Shown one piece after another: positions 35,473-44,097 of a stretch of DNA of 64,000 nucleotides. Numbering within the stretch: position 1 is the stretch's first letter; each line of letters begins with the position of its first letter. The stretch is from contig NZ_CAMKGL010000001.1 in the NCBI RefSeq assembly GCF_946227985.1, positions 1,178,001 to 1,242,000 of the forward strand. Direction: 5' to 3'. The notes beneath the pieces were generated by a model. It made no database searches, was not told where the DNA came from, and saw only the letters and a list, made by a program, of their open reading frames with translations. This DNA comes from Serratia quinivorans (GTDB taxonomy: Bacteria > Pseudomonadota > Gammaproteobacteria > Enterobacterales > Enterobacteriaceae). A program made the translations under genes and the position numbers.

Positions 35473-35514
35473 ATGAAGAAAAACACTATCTTGGAGTCTG
35501 TCAGCCATGCCTGA
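35473..35514 (+). CDS. Possible upstream leader ORF of the PQQ dehydrogenase
   Basis: ATG at 35473 opens the 13-residue frame MKKNTILESVSHA, preceded by GAGGTAA, and ends in a TGA at 35512-35514, eight bases inside the dehydrogenase gene. The main ATG (35507) therefore overlaps the leader's end. Its ribosome binding site (TTGGAG) lies within the leader, so translation of the two is likely linked. Confidence 0.4.
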   Translation: MKKNTILESVSHA

Positions 35515-37942
35515 ATCAAATACCCGTCCGGGTATAAAATGTAAACTATGGTGTTGTTTATTGGGGATAATCCTGACCGTAGTCGGCTTATTCTTTGCCA
35601 TTGCCGGTGGCAAGCTGGTCTCGTTGGGGGGCAGCAGCTACTTCCTGATTGCCGGTATCGTCACCCTACTTGCCGCAGTGCAATTCTTCCGCCGTAAATC
35701 TTCGGCGGTAGTGCTGTTCCTGCTGGTGTTTATCGGCACGCTGATTTGGTCGGTGTACGATGCCGGTTTCGATTTCTGGCCACTGGTTTCACGCTTAATG
35801 GTCCCTACCGGTTTGATGCTACTGGCCTTGCTGGGCTGGCCGACACTGCGTAAATCGGAAGGCAAGGCGCCGCTGGCGAAGCTGTCCTACCTGCTCAGCG
35901 CGGTACTGGCGGTTGGCATGGTTGGCACCTTTGTGCAGATGTTCCAGCCACACCCTACCGTTGCTTTCAACGGAAAACCCTTGCCGTTGATCCCGGTGGA
36001 TAAAGCCAAACAGCAAAAAGACTGGGACAACTACGGCAACACCCCTGGCGGCAGCCGCTTCGTGGCGTTGGACCAAATCACCCGCGACAACGTGAAAGAG
36101 CTGAAAGTCGCCTGGACCTTCCACACTGGCGATACGCCGTTAAGCCCGGACGGCAACGGTGCGGAAGATCAGCAAACGCCGCTGCAAATCGGTAATCGCG
36201 TCTTCCTGTGTACGCCGCATAATAATGTCATCGCCGTCGATGCCGACAGCGGTAAAGAGATTTGGAAGCGTGAAATCAACGCGAAATCTCAAGTCTGGAA
36301 CCGTTGTCGCGGCCTGGCCTACTTTGATGTTACCAAGCCAATACCGGCGCCGACGGTGCCGGGTTCAACGCCTGCCATACCTGCTACTTTGGCGGCCGGT
36401 GACAGTTGCCAGCGCCGTATTCTGATGAACACCATCGATGCACGCCTGGTGGCGATCAATGCCGATAACGGCGAGTTCTGTCAGAACTTTGGCAACCAGG
36501 GTGTAGTCGATCTTAAGGCCGGTCTGGGGGATGCTGCAGATCCCAAATACCAACTGACCTCTGCCCCTACTCTGGCCGGTACCACCATCGTGGTCGGCGG
36601 CCGCGTGGCCGATAACGTGCAAACCGATATGCCGGGCGGCGTACTGCGTGGTTTCGACGTGATCACCGGTGAAATGCGCTGGGCGTTCGACCCGGGTAAT
36701 CAAGATCCGAATTCGGCATTGAAACCGGGGCAGACCTTCGTGCGCAGTACGCCGAACTCCTGGGCGCCGATGTCCTACGACCCGGCGATGAATACCGTGT
36801 TCCTGCCCATGGGCAGCTCTTCTGTTGACCTGTGGGGCGCTAACCGCAACGCACTGGATCACAAATACGGTGCCTCTATCCTGGCGTTGGATGCCACCAC
36901 CGGTAAAGAAAAATGGGTGTATCAAACCGTTCATAACGACCTGTGGGACTTCGATCTGCCCATGCAGCCGAGCCTGATCGACTTCCCAATGAAGGATGGC
37001 ACCAGCAAACCGGCGCTGGTGATTGGTGCCAAAACCGGGCAGCTCTTCGTGCTGGATCGCCATACCGGTAAACCTTTGACCGAAGTGAAAGAGCTGCCGG
37101 TGAAAACCCGCACCATCCCTGGCGAGCAGTACTCGGCCACTCAACCCTTCTCTGTCGGCATGCCGCAGATCGGCAATCAAAAACTCACCGAATCCGACAT
37201 GTGGGGAGCAACGCCGTTCGATCAACTGATGTGCCGCATCAGCTTTAAATCGATGCGTTATGACGGGCTGTTCACCGCACCAGACACCGATATCTCGCTC
37301 AGCTTCCCCGGTTCGCTGGGTGGCATGAACTGGGGCGGTTTGTCGACCGATCCAAACAACCACTATATCTTTGCCAATGATATGCGTCTGGGCCTGTGGG
37401 TACAGATGATCCCGCAGAAAACCGATGCAAACGCGCCAGCCAGCAACGGCGGTGAGTCGGTCAACGCCGGGATGGGGGCCGTGCCGCTGAAAGGGACCCC
37501 TTACGGCGTGAACAAGAACCGCTTTATGTCACCGCTGGGCATTCCATGCCAGAAACCGCCTTTCGGCACCCTCTCCGCCATCGATCTGAAAACGCAGAAA
37601 GTCGTGTGGCAAGTCCCGGCCGGCACGGTGCAGGATACCGGGCCATTCGGCATCAAAATGCGCGCACCTATGCCGGTTGGCATGCCAACGCTGGGCGGCA
37701 CACTAGCCACTCAGGGTGGCCTGGTGTTCATTGCAGGCACTCAGGATTATTACCTGCGAGCATTTGATTCTTCCACCGGTGAAGAAGTCTGGAAGGCACG
37801 TTTGCCTGTCGGCAGCGGCGGCACGCCAATGAGCTATGTTTCGCCGGTCACCGGCAAACAATACATTGTGATCTCCGCCGGCGGCGCACGCCAATCGCCA
37901 GACCGTGGCGACTACGTCATTGCTTATGCGCTTGATAAATAA
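35507..37942 (+). CDS. Membrane-bound PQQ-dependent dehydrogenase (glucose/quinate/shikimate family)
   Basis: 811 residues. Five hydrophobic helices within about 14-155 anchor it in the inner membrane; the rest is an eight-bladed PQQ propeller in the periplasm, with WDNYGNTPGGSRF as first blade and repeated DA(T)TGKEKWVYQT-type blades. It oxidises a sugar or cyclic polyol and passes electrons to ubiquinone. E. coli Gcd has 796 residues. Here SLGGMNWGGLS and FANDMRLGLWVQMIP differ from Gcd and recall quinate/shikimate dehydrogenases, so the substrate is left open between glucose and quinate/shikimate. No pqq biosynthesis genes are nearby. Monocistronic, with its own terminator. Confidence 0.88.
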   Translation: MPESNTRPGIKCKLWCCLLGIILTVVGLFFAIAGGKLVSLGGSSYFLIAGIVTLLAAVQFFRRKSSAVVLFLLVFIGTLIWSVYDAGFDFWPLVSRLMVPTGLMLLALLGWPTLRKSEGKAPLAKLSYLLSAVLAVGMVGTFVQMFQPHPTVAFNGKPLPLIPVDKAKQQKDWDNYGNTPGGSRFVALDQITRDNVKELKVAWTFHTGDTPLSPDGNGAEDQQTPLQIGNRVFLCTPHNNVIAVDADSGKEIWKREINAKSQVWNRCRGLAYFDVTKPIPAPTVPGSTPAIPATLAAGDSCQRRILMNTIDARLVAINADNGEFCQNFGNQGVVDLKAGLGDAADPKYQLTSAPTLAGTTIVVGGRVADNVQTDMPGGVLRGFDVITGEMRWAFDPGNQDPNSALKPGQTFVRSTPNSWAPMSYDPAMNTVFLPMGSSSVDLWGANRNALDHKYGASILALDATTGKEKWVYQTVHNDLWDFDLPMQPSLIDFPMKDGTSKPALVIGAKTGQLFVLDRHTGKPLTEVKELPVKTRTIPGEQYSATQPFSVGMPQIGNQKLTESDMWGATPFDQLMCRISFKSMRYDGLFTAPDTDISLSFPGSLGGMNWGGLSTDPNNHYIFANDMRLGLWVQMIPQKTDANAPASNGGESVNAGMGAVPLKGTPYGVNKNRFMSPLGIPCQKPPFGTLSAIDLKTQKVVWQVPAGTVQDTGPFGIKMRAPMPVGMPTLGGTLATQGGLVFIAGTQDYYLRAFDSSTGEEVWKARLPVGSGGTPMSYVSPVTGKQYIVISAGGARQSPDRGDYVIAYALDK

Positions 37943-37968
37943 ATTCTCCCATAAGCTATAATTACACC

Positions 37969-37997
37969 AGCCCCCGCTTAATCACGGGGGCTTTTTT
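37969..37997 (+). terminator. Rho-independent terminator after the PQQ dehydrogenase
   Basis: AGCCCCCG-N8-CGGGGGCT stem of 8 bases followed by TTTTTTA. Textbook form, 26 bases past the stop codon. Confidence 0.93.
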
Positions 37998-38222
37998 ATA
38001 TCTGTCGATATAAGGGTTAATGATAGTTAACAGTGAAAACAGCCGGAGAAAATTGGATGAGTCAAAAAATATAAATACGAGAGTATTCCTAATGTGTTGA
38101 CCGGGATTATCTCTCATTCTCTCTGGTGGTTTTTTATTGCACAGGCCAGGCTATATGATGATTTCCGCTGGCAAAAAATATTATTGGTGTGAATGCCGAG
38201 CGGTTTTCAGAGGAAATGACAA

Positions 38223-40316
38223 ATGAGTGTTTTACCCGAGCGCAGTGATGGCAGTCATCCTGTTGATATGGCTAATGAAATATTTAACGGTTTGCCGAAT
38301 CTCATTGGCGTAGGTAATAGCCTCGGGGGACATTTCAATACGTTGTGGTGTGAATATACCGGCCTTGCTTCATTTGATAACCAAGACGCCTGCTGGTTGA
38401 AAGTCCTGCATCCGGATGACTATGCGCACATCAACTCGTTGTGGCAACAGTCGATAACCGCCATCACCTCGTTCGTTTATCAGGCCCGTCTGCGCCATTG
38501 CAGCGGTGAGTATCGTTGGTTTTTACTGTCGTGCGGCGTAAAAAAAGACCCGAACTCCGCTCAATGTCGTTGGTTTCTCAGCTGTACCGATATCCATCAG
38601 CAAATGCTGGAAAAACAAATCATTGCCGAGACGTTGGCGGCACAGAAAAATATGCTGGATGCCAGCGTCGACTGTATCAAAGTGATTAATAATGATGGTT
38701 CATTGCTGCATATGAACAAAGCGGGCAGCATCGCTTTGGGCGTAGATGAGAACCGGCAGCAGTTTGGCATGCCCTGGTTGGGTTTGCTGCAGCAAGAAGT
38801 TCGCCAGCGTGGCAAAAAAGCGCTACGCAAGGTGTTAAGCGGGAAAAATGCCAGATTCGCCGGCCTTAGCGCCACCCCGGATGGCAGATTGCAGCATTGG
38901 GATAATATCCTCACTCCGGTGATCGACAAGGACTCCCGGATACAAAATATATTGTGCGTTTCACGCGATGTCACCTCTCAGCGGATAGCTGAAAAACGCT
39001 TACTGATCGCCAGTGAATATGACGAACTGACCGGTCTGCCCAACCGGCGGTTATTCAAGAAAAGATTAAGACAGGAAATGAAACGCTCGCTGGCCACGAA
39101 TAAATCGCTTGGGCTGATTTTGCTGGATCTCGACCACTTTAAGCTGGTCAACGATACCCTGGGACACGATGCCGGCGATCATCTGTTACGCGTATTGGCC
39201 CGGCGACTCAAGGCTGATTTGAACGCTAACTCATTTGTCTCACGATTGGGTGGCGATGAGTTTGCGGTAGTGATCAGCGACGTTGAAAACGAGCAGGATA
39301 TTTTCAAAATCGCCAATAACTTTCTGCTGCAACTTGAAGCACCGGTCACGCATGGCGGTAAAGCGCTTAATTGTGGCATGAGTATTGGCGGAGCCCTCTA
39401 CCCGCAGGATGCCCGTGACGCGTCAGAATTGATGAAATGTGCCGATACCGCCCTGTACGAACTCAAAGACGGCGGCCGTGGCGGCGTTTATATGTTTAAT
39501 CCGCAGATGATGGATAAAGCCAGGGAACGTGCGACACAGCTTAATCACGCCCGTCAGATTGTGCGTAACAAGCAGATCCGCCCCAGCTATCAGCCCAAGG
39601 TTAATCTGGCAACCGGCGCCATTGTCGGCTTTGAAGCCCTGCTGCGCTGGTATTGTCCGCAAAACGGCATCCAGATGCCGGATAGCGTCTGCGAAGCGTT
39701 TAACGATTACGAACTGGCAACCAAAATCGGCGAAACCATGCAGATGAAAGTGTTTACCGATATCTCGACCTGGCTTGCTTCTGGTGCCGAAGTTTTGCCA
39801 GTGTCACTGAACGCTTCCCCTATCGAATTTTTACGCGATAGCTACGCCGAAACATTCCTGCAGCGCGTGCAGATGTTTAACATCCCTCACCACCTGATTG
39901 AGCTGGAAGTGACCGAACACGCCTTCAACAAGCACGGTTCGAAGTATGTGCTGCGCGCTTTGCAAATGCTCAAGGAAATGGGGATACGGATTGCGCTCGA
40001 TGATTTTGGCACCGGGCACTCTTCCTTAACCCACCTGATGAACTACCCGCTGGACTGCATAAAACTGGATCGCGACTTTATCCGCCGCATGAACCACGAA
40101 GCGGCTATTTTAGGCATCGTGGAAAGTATGGGTATTCTGGGGCAAAAGTTATCCATCGATATCATTGCCGAAGGGATTGAAACCGAACAGCAGCGGCAAA
40201 CGCTGTGCAATTCCGGATATCATTTGGGCCAGGGTTTTCTGTTTAGCCAGGCCGTTGAGGCGCCCCGCGCGCTCAGTATGTTGTTAAAGAGACCGGCCCC
40301 TAAAATAACCGCTTGA
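38223..40316 (+). CDS. Dual GGDEF-EAL c-di-GMP protein with PAS sensors
   Basis: 697 residues, no membrane segment. A PAS-like domain at about 20-125, a second at about 135-250, GGDEF at about 260-425 and EAL at about 440-690. GGDEF is intact (343-347, RLGGDEF) but lacks the RxxD inhibitory site. EAL residues 471-473 and the other catalytic signatures (SLNASPIEF, ELEVTEHAF, LDDFGTGHSS, KLDRDFI, AEGIETEQQ, GQGFLFSQ) are intact, so phosphodiesterase activity is expected; net activity cannot be told from sequence. GAGGAAAT precedes the ATG. The stop codon lies within the -35 box of the copA promoter. Confidence 0.9.
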   Translation: MSVLPERSDGSHPVDMANEIFNGLPNLIGVGNSLGGHFNTLWCEYTGLASFDNQDACWLKVLHPDDYAHINSLWQQSITAITSFVYQARLRHCSGEYRWFLLSCGVKKDPNSAQCRWFLSCTDIHQQMLEKQIIAETLAAQKNMLDASVDCIKVINNDGSLLHMNKAGSIALGVDENRQQFGMPWLGLLQQEVRQRGKKALRKVLSGKNARFAGLSATPDGRLQHWDNILTPVIDKDSRIQNILCVSRDVTSQRIAEKRLLIASEYDELTGLPNRRLFKKRLRQEMKRSLATNKSLGLILLDLDHFKLVNDTLGHDAGDHLLRVLARRLKADLNANSFVSRLGGDEFAVVISDVENEQDIFKIANNFLLQLEAPVTHGGKALNCGMSIGGALYPQDARDASELMKCADTALYELKDGGRGGVYMFNPQMMDKARERATQLNHARQIVRNKQIRPSYQPKVNLATGAIVGFEALLRWYCPQNGIQMPDSVCEAFNDYELATKIGETMQMKVFTDISTWLASGAEVLPVSLNASPIEFLRDSYAETFLQRVQMFNIPHHLIELEVTEHAFNKHGSKYVLRALQMLKEMGIRIALDDFGTGHSSLTHLMNYPLDCIKLDRDFIRRMNHEAAILGIVESMGILGQKLSIDIIAEGIETEQQRQTLCNSGYHLGQGFLFSQAVEAPRALSMLLKRPAPKITA

Positions 40317-40343
40317 CCTTCCCGTGGTGGGAAGCTTTAAGCT
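40313..40343 (+). promoter_or_regulatory. CueR-type copper-responsive promoter of copA
   Basis: The -35 box TTGACC (40313-40318) and -10 box TAAGCT (40338-40343) are separated by 19 bases, the over-long spacer typical of MerR-family targets. Inside lies the perfect dyad CTTCCC-GTGGT-GGGAAG (40318-40334), closely resembling the CueR operator of E. coli copA. The -35 box overlaps the stop codon of the preceding gene. Confidence 0.85.
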
Positions 40344-40376
40344 TTCCACCAACAGACAGCATAAAGGGACAGCTCA

Positions 40377-42911
40377 ATGACTTCCATTTCTCTCAAACCC
40401 GCCTCCCCCCCGGCAATGTCTCAGGTCAGCCGACTGAGCCTGCCGGTCGATGGCATGACCTGCGCTTCGTGCGTAGGCCGTGTCGAACGTGCTCTGAAGG
40501 CCGTACCCGGAGTAGATAGCGCTTCGGTCAATCTGGCCACCGAACGCGCCGATCTGACCTTCAGCGGCGCGGCTGACCCGCAGGCGGCGGTTCGCGCCAT
40601 TGAGAACGCCGGATATAACGTGCGTGAAGAGACCACGGAGCTGGTCATCGAGGAGATGACCTGTGCGTCCTGCGTCGGCCGGGTAGAAAAGGCACTGAAC
40701 CAAATACCCGGCGTGCTTGAGGCCAATGTCAATCTGGCAACCGAACGTGCGCGGGTGCGTCACCTTGCCGGTGTCGTCTCTATTACAGACCTTGAGGCCG
40801 CCGTTGAAAAAGCAGGCTACCGACCACGACGCCTGTCCACCGCCACTGCCAGCACAGAGGATCAGGATACCGAGCGACGTGAGCATGAGGCCCGTGGATT
40901 ACGGCGCTCGTTGCTTATTGCCGCCATCCTCACCTTGCCGGTGTTCATTCTCGAGATGGGATCGCACCTGATCCCCGCCATGCATCACTGGGTGCTGGGC
41001 GTGCTGGGTGAACAAACCAGCTGGTATCTGCAATTTGTTCTCACCACCCTGGTGTTGTTTGGACCGGGGCTGCGTTTCTTCCGCAAAGGGATCCCGGCGC
41101 TATTGCGCGGCGCACCCGACATGAACTCGCTGGTGTCGGTCGGCACAGTGGCGGCGTACGGCTATTCGGTGGTGACAACTTTCATTCCCGAGGTGCTGCC
41201 ACAGGGGACCGCCAACGTCTATTACGAAGCCGCTGCGGTCATCGTCACCCTGATCCTGCTTGGTCGGACTTTAGAGGCTCGCGCCAAGGGGCGTACCTCA
41301 CAGGCCATCAAGCGGCTGGTCGGCCTGCAGGCCAAGACTGCACGCGTCGAGCGTAATGGCGAAACCGTCGAAATCCCGCTCGATCAGGTGGCCCTCGGTG
41401 ACATCGTGCTGGTTCGTCCGGGCGAAAAGGTGCCGGTTGACGGCGAAGTCGTCGAAGGAACCTCTTACGTAGACGAGAGCATGATCACCGGTGAGCCGGT
41501 GCCGGTACAAAAAGGCGTGGGCGCCGCTGTTGTCGGTGGCACCATCAACAAAACCGGGGCTTTCAGTTTCCGCGTCACCAAAATCGGTGCCAATACGGTG
41601 CTTGCGCAGATTATTCGTCTGGTCGAGGAAGCTCAGGGCTCCAAACTGCCGATCCAGGCGCTGGTCGACAAGGTCACCATGTGGTTCGTGCCGGCAGTGA
41701 TGGCCGCCGCCGCGCTGACGTTCCTGGTTTGGCTGGTGTTCGGCCCGACCCCGGCCCTGACCTTTGCGCTGATTAATGCGGTAGCCGTGCTGATTATCGC
41801 CTGCCCTTGTGCCATGGGATTGGCCACGCCAACCTCAATCATGGTAGGGACCGGTCGCGCCGCCGAGCTTGGCGTGTTATTCCGTAAGGGCGAGGCCTTG
41901 CAGGCGCTGCGCGATGTCAGCGTTATTGCGCTCGACAAGACCGGCACCCTGACCAAAGGTCGCCCTGAACTGACTGATTTGGTGCCCGCAGAAGGCTTTG
42001 AATACGATGAGGTTCTGGCCCTGGTGGCGGCCGTGGAAACGCGTTCCGAACACCCGATTGCCGAAGCGATTGTGGCGGCAGCCAGGCAGCAGAACATGAC
42101 GCTCGCCGCGATAGAAAGCTTTGATGCCACACCGGGCTTCGGCGTCTCTGCCAGCGTCGCCGGACGCACCGTCGCCGTCGGTGCAGACCGCTTTATGACC
42201 CAGCTCGGCCTTGATGCAAGCAGCTTCCAACAGGCCGCGCAGCGCCTCGGTGAACAGGGTAAAAGCCCACTTTATGCGGCCATCGACGGCCGTCTGGCGG
42301 CGGTGATCGCGGTCGCTGACCCGATCAAGGAAAGTACGCCAGAGGCCATCAAGGCGCTGCATGCGCTTGGCCTTAAGGTGGCGATGATCACCGGCGACAA
42401 CGCGGCCACCGCTGCGGCGATTGCCAAACAGTTGGGTATTGATGAAGTTGCCGCCGAGGTTCTGCCCGACGGCAAGGTCGCGGCGCTGAAGAAATTCCGC
42501 AGCGGCGGTGCCCGGGTGGCCTTTGTGGGCGATGGTATCAACGACGCACCGGCACTTGCCGAAGCCGACGTTGGCCTGGCCATCGGCACCGGAACCGATG
42601 TGGCCATTGAGGCCGCTGACGTGGTGCTGATGTCGGGCGACCTGCGCGGCGTCCCCAATGCCATTGCACTCAGCCAGGCGACAATCCGTAACATCAAGCA
42701 GAACCTGTTCTGGGCCTTCGCCTACAACGCGGTGCTGATCCCGGTTGCGGCCGGCGCACTCTACCCGCTGAACGGCACATTGCTTTCACCGATCTTCGCC
42801 GCGGCGGCGATGGCGCTCTCCAGCGTCTTCGTACTCGGCAACGCGCTGCGGCTCAAGGGCTTTCAGGCCCCAATGGCGGTTGAAGAAAAGATAAGCGCTG
42901 ACACGCACTAA
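40377..42911 (+). CDS. copA: Copper-exporting P1B-type ATPase CopA
   Basis: 844 residues (E. coli CopA 834). Two N-terminal heavy-metal-binding domains each with MTCASC (Cys29/Cys32 and Cys96/Cys99), eight membrane helices, the transport motif ACPCAMGL (476-478), phosphorylation site DKTGTLT (Asp520), the EHPIAEA nucleotide-site motif and [10 protein letters not shown]. Exports Cu(I) from the cytoplasm using ATP. Sits directly behind a CueR-type promoter and ends at a strong terminator, so it is a single-gene copper-induced unit. The cueR gene is not in the window. Confidence 0.95.
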   Translation: MTSISLKPASPPAMSQVSRLSLPVDGMTCASCVGRVERALKAVPGVDSASVNLATERADLTFSGAADPQAAVRAIENAGYNVREETTELVIEEMTCASCVGRVEKALNQIPGVLEANVNLATERARVRHLAGVVSITDLEAAVEKAGYRPRRLSTATASTEDQDTERREHEARGLRRSLLIAAILTLPVFILEMGSHLIPAMHHWVLGVLGEQTSWYLQFVLTTLVLFGPGLRFFRKGIPALLRGAPDMNSLVSVGTVAAYGYSVVTTFIPEVLPQGTANVYYEAAAVIVTLILLGRTLEARAKGRTSQAIKRLVGLQAKTARVERNGETVEIPLDQVALGDIVLVRPGEKVPVDGEVVEGTSYVDESMITGEPVPVQKGVGAAVVGGTINKTGAFSFRVTKIGANTVLAQIIRLVEEAQGSKLPIQALVDKVTMWFVPAVMAAAALTFLVWLVFGPTPALTFALINAVAVLIIACPCAMGLATPTSIMVGTGRAAELGVLFRKGEALQALRDVSVIALDKTGTLTKGRPELTDLVPAEGFEYDEVLALVAAVETRSEHPIAEAIVAAARQQNMTLAAIESFDATPGFGVSASVAGRTVAVGADRFMTQLGLDASSFQQAAQRLGEQGKSPLYAAIDGRLAAVIAVADPIKESTPEAIKALHALGLKVAMITGDNAATAAAIAKQLGIDEVAAEVLPDGKVAALKKFRSGGARVAFVGDGINDAPALAEADVGLAIGTGTDVAIEAADVVLMSGDLRGVPNAIALSQATIRNIKQNLFWAFAYNAVLIPVAAGALYPLNGTLLSPIFAAAAMALSSVFVLGNALRLKGFQAPMAVEEKISADTH

Positions 42912-42919
42912 TCCCCCAT

Positions 42920-42959
42920 AACCGACCGCCCGGCGATGCTGCCGGCGGTCGGTTTTTTT
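42920..42959 (+). terminator. Rho-independent terminator of copA
   Basis: AACCGACCGCC and GGCGGTCGGTT form an 11-base stem with a 13-base loop, followed by a T-run at 42953-42959. Confidence 0.93.
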
Positions 42960-43127
42960 ATTGCAGCATTATTTCCTCTTCAAACACTCAATGACCTGCC
43001 CCCGCCAAGCCATCCTGCAACCTGACATTTCTAAAATTAGTTAGCCAATTTTGTTCGTTCACAGATTTAGCGGCATAAAGGATAGTGAGTCGACCGCCCC
43101 AACCACCTAATAATGCAGGTAATAATA

Positions 43128-44054
43128 ATGATGTATAGCGCAAAACTCACCGCAGCGGCGGCACTCCTGGGGATTTCTGCCCTGGCCCATGCCGCACCGG
43201 GCATTGACCTGGTTGCCAACGAAACACCGATCCATACGCAAAAAAGCCCTGAGGCGGCGGCCAGGATCCCGGCCGGATTTAAATTTGTCGAGCCGGGCAC
43301 GCTAACCGTGGCCGTGTCGATACTGGGCAGTGGCCCACCTTTTGGGCTGTACGCCCGTGATAATAAAACGGTGATTGGCAGTGAGTCGGATATTGCCCGC
43401 TTGGTGGCCGATGGCCTGGGGCTGAAGCTCAAGCTGGTACCGACCTCGTGGGAGGACTGGCCGCTGGGCGTCACTTCCGGCAAATACGACGCGGCGATTT
43501 ATAACATTACCGTGACTCAGGAGCGGAAAACCAAATTCGACTTCGCCACTTATCGCCAGGATACGCTGGGGTTCTACGTCAAGACCGGCAGCAAAATCAC
43601 CTCGATAAAATCGGCCCCGGGTATTGCCGGCAAGAAGATTATCGTCGATTCCGGCACCAATCAGGAAGCGGTGTTGCTGGCCTGGGATAAAGAGAATCAG
43701 GCCAAAGGGCTACCCGCCCTCCAGCCGATTTACGTGACCGACAAGGCGGCCGCCACGCTGGCTATTCAGTCAGGCCGGGCTGACGCAACCTTTGGGCCAA
43801 ACGTCTCCGGTGCTTATCAGGCAAAATTGAACGGTAAAACCACCTTGGTGGGCATCGTACCGGGCGGCTGGCCACGCAGCGCCAACATTGCCGTTACGGT
43901 GAAAAAAGGCAATGGCCTGGTGGATGCGGTGCAGGCTTCGCTCAATAGCGCTATCGCCAATGGCAGCTACCTGAAGGTGTTGGATCGTTGGGCGGAAAGC
44001 GACGAGAAAATCGAACATTCTGAAATTAACCCACTGGGATTGGGCGACAAATAA
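43128..44054 (+). CDS. ABC-type solute-binding protein (family 3), orphan
   Basis: 308 residues. Signal peptide of about 20 residues ending LAHA before APGID, so periplasmic. The extracellular solute-binding family 3 pattern is visible (GSESDIARLVADGLGLKLKLVPTSWEDWPLGVTSGKYDAAIYNITVTQERK). GCAGGT is 7 bases before the chosen ATG; a second ATG follows directly. No permease or ATPase gene is adjacent, so it works with transport components elsewhere or is a sensor. The ligand is unlikely to be a simple basic amino acid given the divergence from HisJ/ArgT, but is unknown. Confidence 0.85.
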   Translation: MMYSAKLTAAAALLGISALAHAAPGIDLVANETPIHTQKSPEAAARIPAGFKFVEPGTLTVAVSILGSGPPFGLYARDNKTVIGSESDIARLVADGLGLKLKLVPTSWEDWPLGVTSGKYDAAIYNITVTQERKTKFDFATYRQDTLGFYVKTGSKITSIKSAPGIAGKKIIVDSGTNQEAVLLAWDKENQAKGLPALQPIYVTDKAAATLAIQSGRADATFGPNVSGAYQAKLNGKTTLVGIVPGGWPRSANIAVTVKKGNGLVDAVQASLNSAIANGSYLKVLDRWAESDEKIEHSEINPLGLGDK

Positions 44055-44061
44055 CCCTCAG

Positions 44062-44087
44062 GCCAAGGCCCCGAAAGGGGCCTTGGC
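44062..44087. terminator. Bidirectional terminator with GAAA tetraloop
   Basis: GCCAAGGCCCC-GAAA-GGGGCCTTGGC, a perfect 11-base stem with a stable tetraloop, between convergent genes ending at 44054 and 44098. The T-tract is weak. Confidence 0.75.
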
Positions 44088-44097
44088 TATTGGGCAG

